Shown in pieces: positions 1 to 13,490 of a stretch of DNA of 64,000 nucleotides. The stretch is taken from assembly GCA_015277795.1 (NCBI GenBank), contig CP063848.1, positions 124,001 through 188,000 on the forward strand, read 5' to 3'. The notes under the pieces were generated by a model. That model did no database searches. It had not been told where the DNA came from and saw only the letters and a program-made list of their open reading frames with translations. Position 1 is the first letter of the stretch. Every line of letters begins with the position of its first letter. This stretch comes from Massilia sp. UMI-21. Its GTDB lineage: Bacteria; Pseudomonadota; Gammaproteobacteria; Burkholderiales; Burkholderiaceae_D. Made by a program: the position numbers and the translations under genes.

Positions 1-1355
1 TGCAGGGCGCGCCCGGCGGCGCCGGCATCGATGCCGGGCAAGGCGAGCAGGTGCTCCCGCTCCGCGGTGTTCAGGTCGATGACGACACTTTCTCCCCCGG
101 CGCCGGGCGTGGGCAGCAGCAGCCACACTGCCGGCCCGGCGTGGGCGGCCAGGCGTTCCGGATGGGCGGTCACCTGTTCCAGCTCTGCCGCGAATTGCTT
201 GCGCGCCGCCTGCAGCATGGGCACGAAGGCCGCGGCGTCACCGACACGCCCCGGCTGCGCCAGCGCCTCGGCCGCGGCGGCCAGCCGCGGCGAGGCCAGC
301 GCGCCATGGCTGACCTCCATCAGCGTCGCAATGAAGCGCTTGCCCTGCTCCGGGCTAGTGCGCAGCAGCACCTGCGCCAGGGCCGGCACGAGCGGGGTCG
401 TCACGGTGAGCGGCTCGGCCGACAGCACGCGCAGGGCTGCGAACATCGCTGCGTAGCGCGTCTCCAGGCCGGCATCCTGCCCCGGCGGCGGCACTAGGTG
501 GCGGTAGAAGAAGGTGGCGACGACGCCTTCGGAGGCAAGCATTTGCGCCGCATTCTTGAGTCGGGCGCGGTCGAACAGCGTCGATAGCTGGCGCGCCTGG
601 ATCGGGTCGGCCATGGCCGGGAGCGGCACCTGGCGGTGCACGAACCAGTTGCGGCGCATGCCGTCGATGCGCGTCGCACGGTCCAGGTTGCTCAACCAGA
701 GCGGCAGATAGGGCTTGCCTTCCAGGCCGGCGTCCTCGGCGCGCAGGCGCTGGTTCAGGGTGAAGCGCCGCGCCAGTCCCTGGAAGTGGATGGCCCAGCC
801 TTCGTCGAAGGCGGTCTGCTGGTCGGTGATGCTGAAGCTGTGGTGCGGTGCGCGCGAATACCCGTGCGGCAGGTTCGGCAGCAGGCGGCGCAGCATCACG
901 TGTCCCAGTTCGTGCGCGAAGATTTCCTCGAAACTGCCGTCGGCGACGCTGGCGGCATCGACGACCAGGTCGACCATCGGCTCGTCCATCCAGCGCAGCG
1001 CCGCGCCTTCCTCGAGCCAGAAGCCGCGCCGCGCAAAGCCGCCGTCTTCCTGCGACAGCATGAGCCATGTGGTGCGCGCGCCCTGGCCGGCGCTGCGCAT
1101 CGCCAGCTCGTCCAGCGCCAGCGCGGTCGCCGTGAAGCCGTGCCGCGCTTCGTGCTGGATGGCCTCGAACAGCTTGCCTTCCCGGACCCGCTTCACTACC
1201 GGCGCTTCCGCCTTGCCTCCGGGAGCGGGGCGGGTCAGCATCCCCTGCGCGCCGGACAGCGGAACCAGCACGCCCAGCTCGGCGGCGCCGGCGGCGGCGG
1301 CGGCGGCGACGGACATCACAACAAGACAAATGGTTCGGAACACGTGCTTCAGCAT
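1..1355 (-). CDS. Secreted HExxH metallopeptidase-like protein, 3' end outside window
   Basis: Open from an ATG at 1353-1355 to the window edge (451 codons, no stop reached). The first ~25 residues are a hydrophobic alanine-rich stretch typical of a Sec signal peptide. HELGH at residues 148-152, preceded by an acidic patch, fits the HExxH zinc site of metallopeptidases. The visible C-terminus (from residue ~426) reads IDLNTAEREHLLALPGID, the helix-hairpin-helix pattern of ComEA-like DNA-binding proteins. Seen: signal-like N-terminus, HELGH and HhH. Inferred: an exported zinc peptidase with an appended HhH domain; the substrate is unknown. It lies just downstream of a group II intron, which separates it from gltD on the same strand. 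Confidence 0.7.
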   Translation of the reverse strand, partial: MLKHVFRTICLVVMSVAAAAAAGAAELGVLVPLSGAQGMLTRPAPGGKAEAPVVKRVREGKLFEAIQHEARHGFTATALALDELAMRSAGQGARTTWLMLSQEDGGFARRGFWLEEGAALRWMDEPMVDLVVDAASVADGSFEEIFAHELGHVMLRRLLPNLPHGYSRAPHHSFSITDQQTAFDEGWAIHFQGLARRFTLNQRLRAEDAGLEGKPYLPLWLSNLDRATRIDGMRRNWFVHRQVPLPAMADPIQARQLSTLFDRARLKNAAQMLASEGVVATFFYRHLVPPPGQDAGLETRYAAMFAALRVLSAEPLTVTTPLVPALAQVLLRTSPEQGKRFIATLMEVSHGALASPRLAAAAEALAQPGRVGDAAAFVPMLQAARKQFAAELEQVTAHPERLAAHAGPAVWLLLPTPGAGGESVVIDLNTAEREHLLALPGIDAGAAGRAL

Positions 1356-1451
1356 GAGGTCGGATCGCAAAAAAACAGCGCGAGGATAGCGGGTTCCGAT
1401 GCACTCGTGTGAACAATCGAATATGTACGACCTGGTACTTGCGTGCATCGG

Positions 1452-1522
1452 GATAGGGGCGGTCAGCATGCTGACCGGCCCCTCCCACACCACCCGGCAT
1501 GCGGGTCCGCACCGGGCGGTTC
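1452..1522 (-). ncRNA. Group II intron domains V and VI
   Basis: The minus strand holds a ~36-nt hairpin at about 1487-1522 (ACCGCCCGGTGCGGACCCGC and its partner arm), matching the catalytic domain V layout of bacterial introns. It is followed by a GC-rich hairpin at about 1452-1486 whose arms are GGGGCCGGTCAGC and GCTGACCGCCCC, the position and shape of domain VI, and then the 3' end at 1447. Fold read by eye. Confidence 0.75.
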
Positions 1523-1534
1523 GAGTAGTTGAGG

Positions 1535-2914
1535 TTAAGTGAGGCGAGGCATGCCAAGACGATCGAAGTAGGCAATCGTCAGCACCTTGTTCAGGGCAAG
1601 GCGGCTGTTGCGCCACCAGCGGTGGCTGTTTCTAGCCACCAGCAAAGCGACATTCGGATTTGCCCCTAGCTTCAGCAGCTCCCGGTATATCGTCGTGCCA
1701 CGCTTCCAGTGCTTGAGGTGGATGGCCCGCAGCCGATGACGCATCCACTCGCCCAGCGTGAGCAGGACGCGCGGAGTTTGCGCCAGGCCAAAGTAGCCTT
1801 TCCATCCCAGTACGTAGAGGCGCAAGCCTTCAATCACCTGTTGGATGCTTCGCCCGCCAGATCGGCGGGTGAGTTGCCTGATCTTTTGCCGAAACGCCTC
1901 CAGCGCCTTCTTCGTCACCGCCCGCTTCACCTCGCCTCTCGGAGCCATCCATAACTCATAGCCCAGAAATTTGCGGCCAAACGCCTGGCTTACCGCACTT
2001 TTCGATTCGTTGATCTTCAAGTGCAGCCTGTCGTATCGACGCTTGAGCAGGGCCATCACACGCTCGCCTGCCTTCTGACTGCGCACATATACATTACAGT
2101 CATCGGCATAGCGGGCAAAGCGGTGCCCCTGTCGTTCCAGGATCCGATCCACCTCGTCGAGAAGCACGTTGGCCAGAAGCGGTGAGAGCGGTCCGCCTTG
2201 CGGCGTCCCTTCCCCCCGTTCAACCACCACGCCGCCGTCCATGATCCCCGCGTTCAGGTAGGCGCGCACCAGCCGGATGATTCCAGCGTCGTTCACGCGT
2301 TTCCTCAGGCGGTCGATCAGGATGTCGTGGTTGACCCGATCAAAGAACTTCGACAGATCGACGTCGACCACGGTGCGGTAGCCTTCCTGCACGTACTGCT
2401 GTGCTGCAAGCACGGCATCACGCGCACGCCGGCCGGGCCGGAACCCATGGCTGTGTTCACTAAAGGTGGGATCGATCAGCGGTTGTAGCACCTGCAATAG
2501 TGCCTGCTGAATCAAACGGTCGGTCACGGTGGGTATCCCCAGTTCACGCTCGCTTCCATCCGGCTTCGGAATGCCGACGCGCCGCACCGGCATTGGCCGA
2601 TACGTGCCTGCCATCAGTTGCTGCTTGATGGTCGGCCAAACGTGCTTCAGGTGTTGCCCGGTCCGGGCAATGTCCAGACCATCGACGCCTGCAGCTCCCT
2701 TGTTCGCCTTCACACGTTTCCACGCGCGTTGCATGTTCTCCCTCGCGAGCGCTTGCTCAAGCAAGTCTCGCCCTGTGTCTGCCGAGTCCTGTCGCGGGAA
2801 CCGTGTTTCATCGCTGGTCACTTTAGACGAGGCTTCACCCCGCCTTACTGCGACCCGCCCCGCTGTTGCGGGCATCTGATGCTGTACACGATTCATCGAC
2901 AAGTTGTTCGACAC
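1535..2914 (-). CDS. ltrA: Group II intron reverse transcriptase/maturase
   Basis: Multifunctional intron-encoded protein of 459 residues: reverse transcription and splicing assistance for the surrounding intron. The RT core includes the catalytic YADD at about residue 269, the preceding region with TPQGGPLSPLLANV, and a thumb/maturase domain X ending in the W-rich motif typical of class C proteins (HRWWRN). No C-terminal HNH endonuclease is present and the length fits class C members, which depend on terminator or replication-fork targets. The start at 2914 leaves ~370 nt of intron RNA upstream. An internal start near residue 61 (MQRAWKRVK) is possible but less likely, since many relatives have an N-terminal extension. 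Confidence 0.92.
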   Translation of the reverse strand: MSNNLSMNRVQHQMPATAGRVAVRRGEASSKVTSDETRFPRQDSADTGRDLLEQALARENMQRAWKRVKANKGAAGVDGLDIARTGQHLKHVWPTIKQQLMAGTYRPMPVRRVGIPKPDGSERELGIPTVTDRLIQQALLQVLQPLIDPTFSEHSHGFRPGRRARDAVLAAQQYVQEGYRTVVDVDLSKFFDRVNHDILIDRLRKRVNDAGIIRLVRAYLNAGIMDGGVVVERGEGTPQGGPLSPLLANVLLDEVDRILERQGHRFARYADDCNVYVRSQKAGERVMALLKRRYDRLHLKINESKSAVSQAFGRKFLGYELWMAPRGEVKRAVTKKALEAFRQKIRQLTRRSGGRSIQQVIEGLRLYVLGWKGYFGLAQTPRVLLTLGEWMRHRLRAIHLKHWKRGTTIYRELLKLGANPNVALLVARNSHRWWRNSRLALNKVLTIAYFDRLGMPRLT

Positions 2915-3287
2915 TCCTACTCGTTCGGCCCTTCGCTAAAAAAAAACTCAGCTACTACGGCCTCTGCTGACTTCTCGCTCCGATTTTTTTTTCATCGTCG
3001 CCCTTTTAGGCATGAGGCGAGATCTCCCCAGGTAAGAACGCACTCCTTCCCTGCACAACCGCCGGATTTACGCCGCTTCGCCTTGACCACAAGAACTTCG
3101 CGGTTTCATGCCCGCTCGTCCTGCTCGGCAGCGCCTTGTATCCGATTCTTGTCCATCGGCTCGCAGTTTCGCTCCACACTTCCTCTCCACACTCGGTCGC
3201 CCTCATGCAGTTGTGCTTCGCTTCGCTCGCTGTGGTCAGCTCGCGGCGGGACTTTCACCCACAAGAGTGCGCCCATGCTGGGCGCAC

Positions 3288-3314
3288 ATAAAAAAAGGCC
3301 TCCGAAGAGGCCTT
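3288..3314 (-). terminator. Rho-independent terminator of gltBD, used as intron target
   Basis: On the minus strand AAGGCCTC, TTCG loop, GAGGCCTT followed by seven T residues, 35 bases after the gltD stop. The group II intron begins one base after the T-tract and its AT. Confidence 0.9.
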
Positions 3315-3348
3315 GCGTCCTTCCAGCGCCGCCCGGCGGCGGCACGGA

Positions 3349-4812
<1,464 letters not shown>

Positions 4813-4856
4813 GTTGTTTTCCTTTTCGTCCCTCGGAGCCGATGCTGGCTCCTTGC

Positions 4857-4944
4857 CGTCGTTCCGGCGAAGGCCGGAACCCAAGTCTGCTCGCGTATCG
4901 TCGGCGCTTGCAGAACCTGGGGCCCTGCCTGCGCCGGGATGACG
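4857..4944. repeat. Palindromic intergenic repeat between gltB and gltD
   Basis: Begins CGTCGTTCCGGCGAAGGCCG and ends CGCCGGGATGACG, so the outer CGTC/GACG arms are inverted and two GC-rich hairpins lie inside. It resembles the abundant REP-like repeats with CGTCATCCC ends found in many proteobacteria. It may stabilise the gltB mRNA end or reduce gltD expression; that is inference. Confidence 0.65.
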
Positions 4945-4993
4945 TGCTAAATGTCGTGATACTGGATGCCTTGTCGGCGCGCCGCCGTTTGCC

Positions 4994-9724
<4,731 letters not shown>

Positions 9725-9998
9725 GAGGCAATCTCCACAGCTTTATCGGGGGTTGAAAATCGAGAATAGTGCAACGCAGCAGAACCCGCAACCACAACAA
9801 TTAGGGTCAGAGTCGAATTGTTTGACAACTTTCTGAAGATTCGATTAATTGGGGACAGAGTCAGACGAGAGCCGGCGATAGGGGTGAATTGTCTGGTAAG
9901 TGTCTGATTTCATGGCGCGAATGCGCGCCGAAGCGGGTCGCCGTGGCGAGCGCGGATATGACGCAGGTGCCGAAGCGCGCCGTCTGCACAGGCCCGCG

Positions 9999-10029
9999 AT
10001 AAAAAAAGGGCATGAATAATCATGCCCTT
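9999..10029 (-). terminator. Terminator after RAYT gene
   Basis: Minus strand AAGGGCATGATT, loop, AATCATGCCCTT-type hairpin followed by a run of seven T residues, 18 bases after the transposase stop. Confidence 0.85.
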
Positions 10030-10046
10030 GATTGCCTGGTGATTGC

Positions 10047-10757
10047 TTATGCTTGCGGAGGCGGCGGAAGTGGTTCGCGGAACGGTCGCCCGCGCTTGGC
10101 CGGCAGGATCTGGCGCCTGGTCTTGCGCTCCAGCTCGGCCTTGAAGGCATCCGAACCAAGCGGCTGGTTCTTGAGCACCGACGCGGTGACGAAGTCGACT
10201 TCTTCCTGCGCAATACCCTGCAGGACCAGTTCGGTATATGCGGCTTCGCGCTGGAATGGCGTATTGCCGAGGCCCCAATACAGCAAATGGTCGGTCACCA
10301 GGGCGTCGGTGCGTACTCCGGCGTGGTGGGCGTAGCTCGACCAGGGGTAATCCAGCGGCCCGGCCGCCAGGCCGGCGCGCACCGGATTGAGCTCGATATA
10401 GCGGCTGCAGGCCAAAAAATAGTGTTCGGTGTCGACCAGCGAAGTGCGGAAGCGCCCTTCGAACAGGCCGCCGCTGCGGGCGTACTTGTTGTTGAACCAG
10501 GGGACGTAGAAGCGGCCGACCTTCTGCATCATCAGCGCCAGCCCGGTGGCATTGGATGGCGTCGCGAGCAGGTGGAGGTGATTGGGCATCAGCACATAGG
10601 CGTGGATCGCCACTTCATAGAAGCGCGCCGCCTCTTTCAGCCAGACCAGGAAGCGCTGGTAATCGACTTCGTCGTGGAAGATCGCCTGGCGGTTGTTGCC
10701 GCGCTGGATCAGGTGCTGCGGCTGGTTCGGGATGATGAGGCGGGGAAGTCGTGCCAT
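10047..10757 (-). CDS. REP-associated tyrosine transposase (Y1_Tnp / IS200-like)
   Basis: 236 residues. Y1/HUH single-strand transposase family: the start MARLPRLIIP with HLIQRGNN, the histidine pair in MPNHLHLLA (about residues 57-63), and the downstream FEGRFRTSLVD and YIELNPVRAGL blocks are the conserved signature of RAYT proteins. Such enzymes nick and join single-stranded DNA at REP-like palindromes, usually without autonomous IS ends. The gene has its own terminator and perfect inverted repeats on both sides. ATG at 10757 gives the normal family start. Confidence 0.92.
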   Translation of the reverse strand: MARLPRLIIPNQPQHLIQRGNNRQAIFHDEVDYQRFLVWLKEAARFYEVAIHAYVLMPNHLHLLATPSNATGLALMMQKVGRFYVPWFNNKYARSGGLFEGRFRTSLVDTEHYFLACSRYIELNPVRAGLAAGPLDYPWSSYAHHAGVRTDALVTDHLLYWGLGNTPFQREAAYTELVLQGIAQEEVDFVTASVLKNQPLGSDAFKAELERKTRRQILPAKRGRPFREPLPPPPQA

Positions 10758-10861
10758 GGCGTGCTCATAGGTCGAGCAGACATTTTAGCCGAGAATTTTT
10801 ACTCTGTCCCCAATTAATCCTTGGAGGACTGAAAATAAGGCTGACTCTGTCCCTGTTTAGC

Positions 10862-11542
10862 TCAAGCGAGGGTGAAGCCGGCCGACAGGCTGTAGCCTTC
10901 GCCGTAGGCGCTGCGCAGGGGCAGGTCCTGGCCGAGGCCGGAACGCGCCTTCTTGCGCAGGCGGTAGACCAGCATGTCCACCCGGCGGCTGGCATCCGCG
11001 TCTTCGCCCCCCATGCCGGCCACGATGACCTGGCGCGGAACCGGACGGGTATTGATGGTGAGCAGGTGCAGGAAATTGCACTCTTTTTCGGTCAGGTCGA
11101 TCAACTTGCCGGCCAGCTCGAGCTGGCGCGCGCTCACGCGCAGCGTCCACTTGCTCGGCGCCGGCGCCGGATCGGCCGGACGTACGCGACGGTCCAGGGC
11201 TTCGATGTGCGCCGCCAGTTCGGGGAACTTGATCGGCTTGGTCAGGTAATGGTCGGCGCCCAGGCGCAAGCCGAGAATGCGGTGATCGAACGCTACCCTG
11301 CCCGTCAGTACCAACAGGCCGATCTCGGGATACAGCTGGCGCATCCGCGGGATGACGTTGAAGCCGTCCTCGTCCGGCAGGCCGAGATCGAGCACGACGA
11401 CCGCTGCCGGCGTGCGCGTCAGCGCCGCCCACATCTCGCTTGCGGTCTTGGCGATCGTCACCTCGTGGTCGAGCTCCCGCAGGAACTCGGCCATGTCGTC
11501 TGCGTATTCGCCATTGTCTTCAACAATCAGTATCTGCGTCAT
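10862..11542 (-). CDS. OmpR/PhoB-family response regulator
   Basis: 226 residues. Receiver domain (1-~120): acidic pair E8/D9, phospho-acceptor Asp52 in VVVLDLGLPDEDG, conserved Thr and the Lys in LTKP near 102. A linker rich in Pro/Ala leads to a C-terminal winged-helix DNA-binding domain (about 130-226) with DLTEKECNFLHLL and DMLVYRLRKK, as in OmpR-type transcription factors. It begins 12 bases after the stop of the histidine kinase gene on the same strand, so the two form a two-component operon. Target genes cannot be read from the sequence. Confidence 0.92.
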   Translation of the reverse strand: MTQILIVEDNGEYADDMAEFLRELDHEVTIAKTASEMWAALTRTPAAVVVLDLGLPDEDGFNVIPRMRQLYPEIGLLVLTGRVAFDHRILGLRLGADHYLTKPIKFPELAAHIEALDRRVRPADPAPAPSKWTLRVSARQLELAGKLIDLTEKECNFLHLLTINTRPVPRQVIVAGMGGEDADASRRVDMLVYRLRKKARSGLGQDLPLRSAYGEGYSLSAGFTLA

Positions 11543-11554
11543 GGATGGGCCATG

Positions 11555-12721
11555 TTAATGATCGGTCCGATTATCACTGCTGGGGCTGGATGAGGCAAGT
11601 TGTTGTTGACCGTCAATATCCAGCGCGGGTAGCCAGAGCCGGAATTCCGCGCCGCCGCCCCTATTTTCACTTCCCAGGCGCAACATGCCGCCATGGACAT
11701 CGACGATCGAGCGCGCCATGTATAGGCCCAGGCCGCTGCCGGGCAGGCCGGTGGCATTGCTGCCGCGGTAGCCCTTGTCGAAGATGTGCGGAGCGTCGCC
11801 AGGCGGCACCCCGGCGCCGCCGTCGCGCACCGAGAACTCGACCCCGCCGCCGCTGCGGCGTGCGCCCAGCGTCACCGTGCTGCCGCCTGGGGAGAACAGC
11901 AGGGCGTTGTCGACCAGAACCTTCAGCGCCAGCCGCAGTCCCTCGGGCTCGCCGCGCAGGCCCAGCCGCAGTTCTTCGGCTTCGAGCAGCGCCTCGCGCC
12001 CCGCCTCGCGCACCTGCTTGACGCCGACCTCCAGCAATTCGCGGGCGCCCACGGTGTTCGGCTGGCGCACCTTGCCGATGGCGGCCATGCGGTCGGGCGA
12101 CAAATATTCATCCAACATGGCAATCAGGCGGTCGGTCGCCACCGCAATCTTGCGGTAGCGCTGGCGTACCGCGTCGTCGGCGCCGTGCGTGGTCGCTTCC
12201 AGGCGCTGGATGGCGCCGTCGATGGTCGCCAGCGGGGTGCGGAATTCGTGGTTCAGCATGCTGGCAAAGCGGCGCTGGTCGGCCAGGTGGGCGCGCTGCG
12301 CCGACAGGTCGCGCAGCAGGCCCACCAGCGAATCGCTGCCGTCCGGATTGCGCAGCACCGTCGTGATGACTTGCAGGCCGATCGGATGGCCTTCTGCGTT
12401 GTGCACGTCGACTTCCTGCACGCGGCGCTCGCCGGGGGCGCCGGCGCCGCTGGCGGCCAGGTGCATGCCGAGCGCACCGAGCGCTTCCTGGGCGCCGCTG
12501 CCGGCGATCGCCGCCTGCAGCGCGCCTGTCGCGTGGCCCAGCAGGACCGTGAAGGCCGGGCTCAGGTAACGGACCGTACGCGCGGGCAAGTCGATGCTGA
12601 AAGCAATGTCGCCGGCGATTTCAGCGATGGTGCGAAACTGCGCATCGATGCCGGCAGTGCCGGCGCCAGGGTGCTCCGGACAGGCCGGAGCAGAAGGGTC
12701 AGCAGCCGTTCTACGCGTCAT
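11555..12721 (-). CDS. PAS-domain sensor histidine kinase, no membrane segment
   Basis: A PAS-like sensor region (IAEIAGDIAFSIDL) is followed by HisKA with the phospho-acceptor His in NHEFRTPLA and an HATPase domain with DNALLFSPGG (N box), RDGGAGVPP (G1) and GLPGSGLGLYMA (G2). No hydrophobic segment is long enough to span a membrane, so it probably senses a cytoplasmic cue. The ATG at 12719-12721 is preferred because it leaves room for a divergent promoter toward 12885. The frame stays open to another ATG at 12853, which would add 44 residues of no recognisable domain. It precedes its cognate response regulator gene. Confidence 0.9.
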   Translation of the reverse strand: MTRRTAADPSAPACPEHPGAGTAGIDAQFRTIAEIAGDIAFSIDLPARTVRYLSPAFTVLLGHATGALQAAIAGSGAQEALGALGMHLAASGAGAPGERRVQEVDVHNAEGHPIGLQVITTVLRNPDGSDSLVGLLRDLSAQRAHLADQRRFASMLNHEFRTPLATIDGAIQRLEATTHGADDAVRQRYRKIAVATDRLIAMLDEYLSPDRMAAIGKVRQPNTVGARELLEVGVKQVREAGREALLEAEELRLGLRGEPEGLRLALKVLVDNALLFSPGGSTVTLGARRSGGGVEFSVRDGGAGVPPGDAPHIFDKGYRGSNATGLPGSGLGLYMARSIVDVHGGMLRLGSENRGGGAEFRLWLPALDIDGQQQLASSSPSSDNRTDH

Positions 12722-12884
12722 CAGGCACTTTCTATTAGCGATTGGACAATGAAACTTGTCGTTCAGTATATCGTCGCTCTTGCCCTCTTGTATAGCAGAG
12801 CCCTCGGACCCTATTGCTGATGGGACCGCATCCAGCAATGAAAAATGCGCCATGACGCGCGCAGTTGGTGGATAATCCGCGTCT

Positions 12885-13133
12885 ATGAACGATACCGCTA
12901 CCCTCCCCCCACTCCCGGACCGGCTCTCGATCGACCCGAGCAGCCCTTTTCATAACCGCGATGTTTTCCAGCACGAGATCGGCATCCGTTTCAACGACAA
13001 GGATCGCCACGACGTGGAAGAGTATTGCATCAGCGAAGGCTGGATCAAGGTTGCCGCCGGCCGCACGCTCGACCGCAAGGGCAAGCCGATGCTGATCAAG
13101 CTGAAAGGCAAGGTCGAGGCGTTCTACAAATAA
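12885..13133 (+). CDS. DUF3297 family protein
   Basis: 82 residues, small and soluble. LPDRLSIDPSSPFH near the start and VEEYCISEGWIKV plus LIKLKGKVEAFYK at the end match the DUF3297 family of proteobacteria, whose function is not established. Divergent from the histidine kinase and followed by its own terminator, so probably monocistronic. Confidence 0.9.
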   Translation: MNDTATLPPLPDRLSIDPSSPFHNRDVFQHEIGIRFNDKDRHDVEEYCISEGWIKVAAGRTLDRKGKPMLIKLKGKVEAFYK

Positions 13134-13170
13134 GGTGATGCCGCCGGATTCGGCAGTGTCAGGACGCAGC

Positions 13171-13203
13171 AGGGCTGCCGGGTCGCACCGGCAGCCCTTT
13201 TTC
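13171..13203 (+). terminator. Terminator after DUF3297 gene
   Basis: AGGGCTGCCGG, loop, CCGGCAGCCCT followed by TTTTT, 37 bases past the stop. Confidence 0.85.
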
Positions 13204-13257
13204 ATGGGCAGGCGCCAGGGCCTGCCTGACGTATGCCGGGCATGGGATAGCGGATGT

Positions 13258-13345
13258 GCGTAGGGTGGTCGGCTCGGCCGACCGCGCGTTCGGCTCCGGC
13301 ACGCGATGCGACTGCGCTCGCTTGTTGGACGCGCGGTCGGCGAAG
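13258..13345. repeat. GTAGGGTGG-type palindromic repeat, copy 1
   Basis: GCGTAGGGTGGTCGG, then CCGACCGCGCGTTC, a short spacer, and the inverted arm GACGCGCGGTCGGCGAAGCC. The distal CCACCCTAC end is degraded. It belongs to the same family as 49741, 52961 and 55002. The 357-base interval between the DUF3297 and BCCT genes otherwise holds only the terminator and no gene. Confidence 0.7.
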
Positions 13346-13490
13346 CCGGCGACGCGCCCCGGACCGCCCTGGCTGCCATGACAAGCACGTCTTTGTCACG
13401 GCGATGTATCCAGTTAGATAGATCCGGGGGCGAGGCAAGGCGAACACGGCAAAGGAAACGGCGGCCGCCGCGGTGCATGCCGCCCTACAT

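Larger units (their letters stand above)
1447..3287 (-). mobile_element. Complete group II intron (class C-like)
   Basis: On the minus strand the element starts at 3287 with GTGCGCCCAGCATGGGCGCA, the usual GUGYG-type 5' end folding into a first stem, and ends at 1447 with CCCTATCCCGAT. Domains I-IV occupy about 2915-3287, the reverse transcriptase ORF is at 1535-2914, and domains V and VI lie at 1452-1522. The 5' exon is the hairpin and T-tract of the gltBD terminator, ending directly at the intron. Insertion right after a Rho-independent terminator is the known habit of class C group II introns. The 373 bases upstream of the ORF are intron RNA, not an empty gap. All parts look intact, so it may still be mobile. 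Confidence 0.9.
9843..10819 (-). mobile_element. RAYT transposase unit bounded by 19-bp inverted repeats
   Basis: GATTAATTGGGGACAGAGT at 9843-9861 and its exact reverse complement at 10801-10819 enclose the transposase gene and its terminator. A second, imperfect pair lies further out (TTAGGGTCAGAGTCGAATT at 9801-9819; AAGGCTGACTCTGTCCCTG at about 10837-10855). The 322 bases between gltB and the transposase hold the gltB leader, these repeats and the terminator; no further gene is seen there. The layout matches REP-associated tyrosine transposase loci flanked by their own recognition palindromes. Confidence 0.75.

Noticed and set aside
355..1575. 406-codon minus-strand ORF overlapping the first gene
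   Set aside because: Arg/Pro-rich translation out of frame with the HELGH reading frame; a shadow.
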